From Bugula neritina (taxonomy: Eukaryota > Bryozoa > Gymnolaemata > Cheilostomatida > Bugulidae), in assembly GCA_964035545.1 (NCBI GenBank), contig OZ037773.1:8336751-8400750 (forward strand): 64,000 nt of DNA, given 5' to 3'. A program made the position numbers and the translations under genes. The first letter of the stretch is position 1. Each line of letters opens with the position of its first letter. This document shows, in pieces, positions 62,448-64,000 of this stretch. The notes beneath the pieces are model-generated. The model was not told where the DNA came from, ran no database searches, and saw only the letters and a program-made list of their open reading frames with translations.

Positions 62448-63703
62448 TCAACTGAGAGACAACAACAGAGATGCATGCATAATCGAGGCCAGAGTTATTT
62501 CTGCAGCAGAACTGGCTTCTCCACCTTTTGGCTGGTCTTTAGTTGCCATTTCAGATTTTGCTGCTTTTGGCAGTTCCTTAACGCCCTAAAAGAGAATGAA
62601 ATTTGACTGAAAGGGACTGCATGTGGCAAAGAAAGAACTCTAATTCCATGCATAATAGGTTCTTGCAATGAAATTGCAGTAAAACTAGTTCGTTCTTTTA
62701 ACAGTTCCAGTTTCCAAAGTTTAGACTGGTGAGAAATTAAAGCAGTAAAACACTCCATTTCCACTATTATAAAGAGGAAGACACTATTCTGATTTGAACA
62801 AAAATAAAGCCAACTAATACCAGAAGTTTGGTTGCCGATAACATCTGATATCTAGATTCTGATGAACAATTTTTATTCAGCTAGTGATTTAATACTGAGT
62901 TTACCTGTGGATCTTTTACTCCACTTCTTAGTTCTTTCAACGTAATGCTGTCCTCAAGTAGATCAGTTGTGATTTCAGACGTAAACAATATTGTAAAAGG
63001 TTTAGTTTCATTAGACTTAGTAGATGTAGTAGCAGACACAGTATATGTAGCAGGAACAGTAGATGTAGTAGGAACAGTGGATGTGGTAGACATAGTAGAT
63101 GCAGTAGTAGCCACAGCAGATGTAGTAGCTACAGTATATGTAGTAAACACAGTAGATGTGGTAGCAGGAACAGTAGATGTAGTAGTAGGAACAGTAGATG
63201 TGGCAGCAGCTACAGTAGATGTAGTAGCTACAGTAGATGTAGTAGGGACAGCAGATGTAGTAGCTACAGTATATGTAGTAGGAACAGTAGATGTGGCAGT
63301 AGCTACAGTAGATGTAGCAACTGGTTTAGCAGATGCAGTGTCCACTTCTGTAGATGAAAAGATTGACTTGGCAGAGGCAGTGATAGTTTCAGCAAGCACA
63401 GTACCTGTATCACCAAAAATATAACCATGAAGTCATACATTTGCTTGTCTGAGAAGCAGAAAAACAACATCTTGTTAGCACAGGGCTGCTTTTAAAAACT
63501 TCAAAATCTGAAAAAAATCATTTACCTGATTCGATGGGACTGTTTGGCACAAGTTTATAAAAAACTTGACAAATCGGGAACCACCATGGACAAGTAGTCT
63601 GTCCAACTGTTGATGTTGAGGAGGTTGGAGAAGTTGCAGTGACTGGAAAAGCAGTGAGCTTGATGTGGAAAAGACCAATACCATGGAGACGCAATTCACT
63701 CAT
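62448..63703 (-). CDS. Thr/Ser-rich mucin-like gene, copy C, partial at 5' end
   Basis: Minus-strand exons: about 63700-63526, 63404-62905 and 62585-62448, with phase 1 and phase 0 junctions and a TGA stop. The first visible exon carries Thr/Ser-rich sequence then a Cys-Pro-Trp-Trp-Phe-Pro-Ile-Cys segment, ending SPIESG. The second contains the family block LAETITASAKSIFSSTE followed by about 25 short repeats of Ser-Thr-Val-Ala/Pro-Thr-Thr, then LLEDSITLKELRSG. The third is the Lys/Glu-rich tail, extended by ten residues relative to copy A because ATA TAA there is ATG CAT here. Upstream exons lie beyond the window. It is the most intact copy. A heavily O-glycosylated secreted or surface protein is likely, but function is unknown. 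Confidence 0.65.
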
Positions 63704-64000
63704 GGATATGAAAATTTGAAATATTCGTTAAACTTTCCACATATTTTGCTAGAAGTCCAGAACTCATTATCCTGTTTGATTGAGATACTAAAAGTTAGTT
63801 TAAAAAGTGTTGCAAATTCTGAGGCTTCCATATAAATTGTATAATATTACAACCCTTTGTGATATTGAGTACAAGCAGTTGACCCACAAAGCTTAGCTAC
63901 AAGCGCTCTATGGGACATTAAATTTGTAACAATATGTATAAAACCTAAGCACAAAATCAGTGCTATGTGAACACTTGAATATGACCCTCAGGTGTTACCA
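63704..64000. other. intron or flank of copy C
   Basis: AT-rich sequence without clear exons. Stretches such as gctctatgggacatt near 63904 match the region near 57870, again showing that the duplicated unit includes introns. Confidence 0.45.

Overview
This window is nuclear DNA from an animal, most likely an invertebrate. It is AT-rich, with multi-exon genes, GT-AG introns of about 60 bp to several kb, AATAAA poly(A) signals, a spliceosomal U1 RNA gene and very many intronic minisatellites. The gene set (retinol-dehydrogenase-type SDR, a CCDC170-like coiled-coil protein, a USP7-type deubiquitinase, Ser/Thr-rich mucin-like proteins) is metazoan. A sponge or another early-branching or marine invertebrate would fit, but nothing here proves the phylum. 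Gene models were built by hand from splice sites, reading phase and remembered family resemblance, with no transcript data.

Layout. 0.1-2.2 kb (-): a 3-exon gene for a 73-residue single-pass membrane protein. 3.9-11.6 kb (+): an 8-exon, 336-residue RDH13/14-like dehydrogenase. Its largest intron holds a complete 164-nt U1 snRNA gene and, 75 bp further on, a 3.5-kb DNA transposon with inverted repeats of about 0.88 kb and a transposase broken off before its catalytic domain. 12.3-19.3 kb (-): a 13-exon coiled-coil gene resembling CCDC170, tail-to-tail with the dehydrogenase. 19.6-34.2 kb (+): a 20-exon, 1101-residue protein with cadherin-like beta-sandwich repeats, TPR-like segments and an Ala/Gly/Arg-rich linker, sharing a 299-bp divergent CCAAT-box promoter with the coiled-coil gene. 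38.3-40.7 kb (+): a 2-exon secreted Cys-rich protein of unknown function with a TATA box and two upstream octamer motifs. 43.2-56.3 kb (+): a 21-exon USP7 relative lacking the TRAF domain. 57.3-64 kb (-): three tandem, partly decayed copies of a Thr/Ser-rich (mucin-like) gene family.

The most unusual pattern cuts across genes. At least eight introns in three genes contain minisatellites that start or end exactly at the exon-intron junction. Every repeat unit recreates the junction as AG|GT, so each array is a ladder of potential acceptor-plus-donor sites. The extreme case is about 96 copies of a 21-bp unit directly after exon 2 of the USP7-like gene. This suggests tandem duplication seeded at splice junctions, with possible consequences for recursive splicing or intron birth. 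It is the signal here most worth testing with RNA data.
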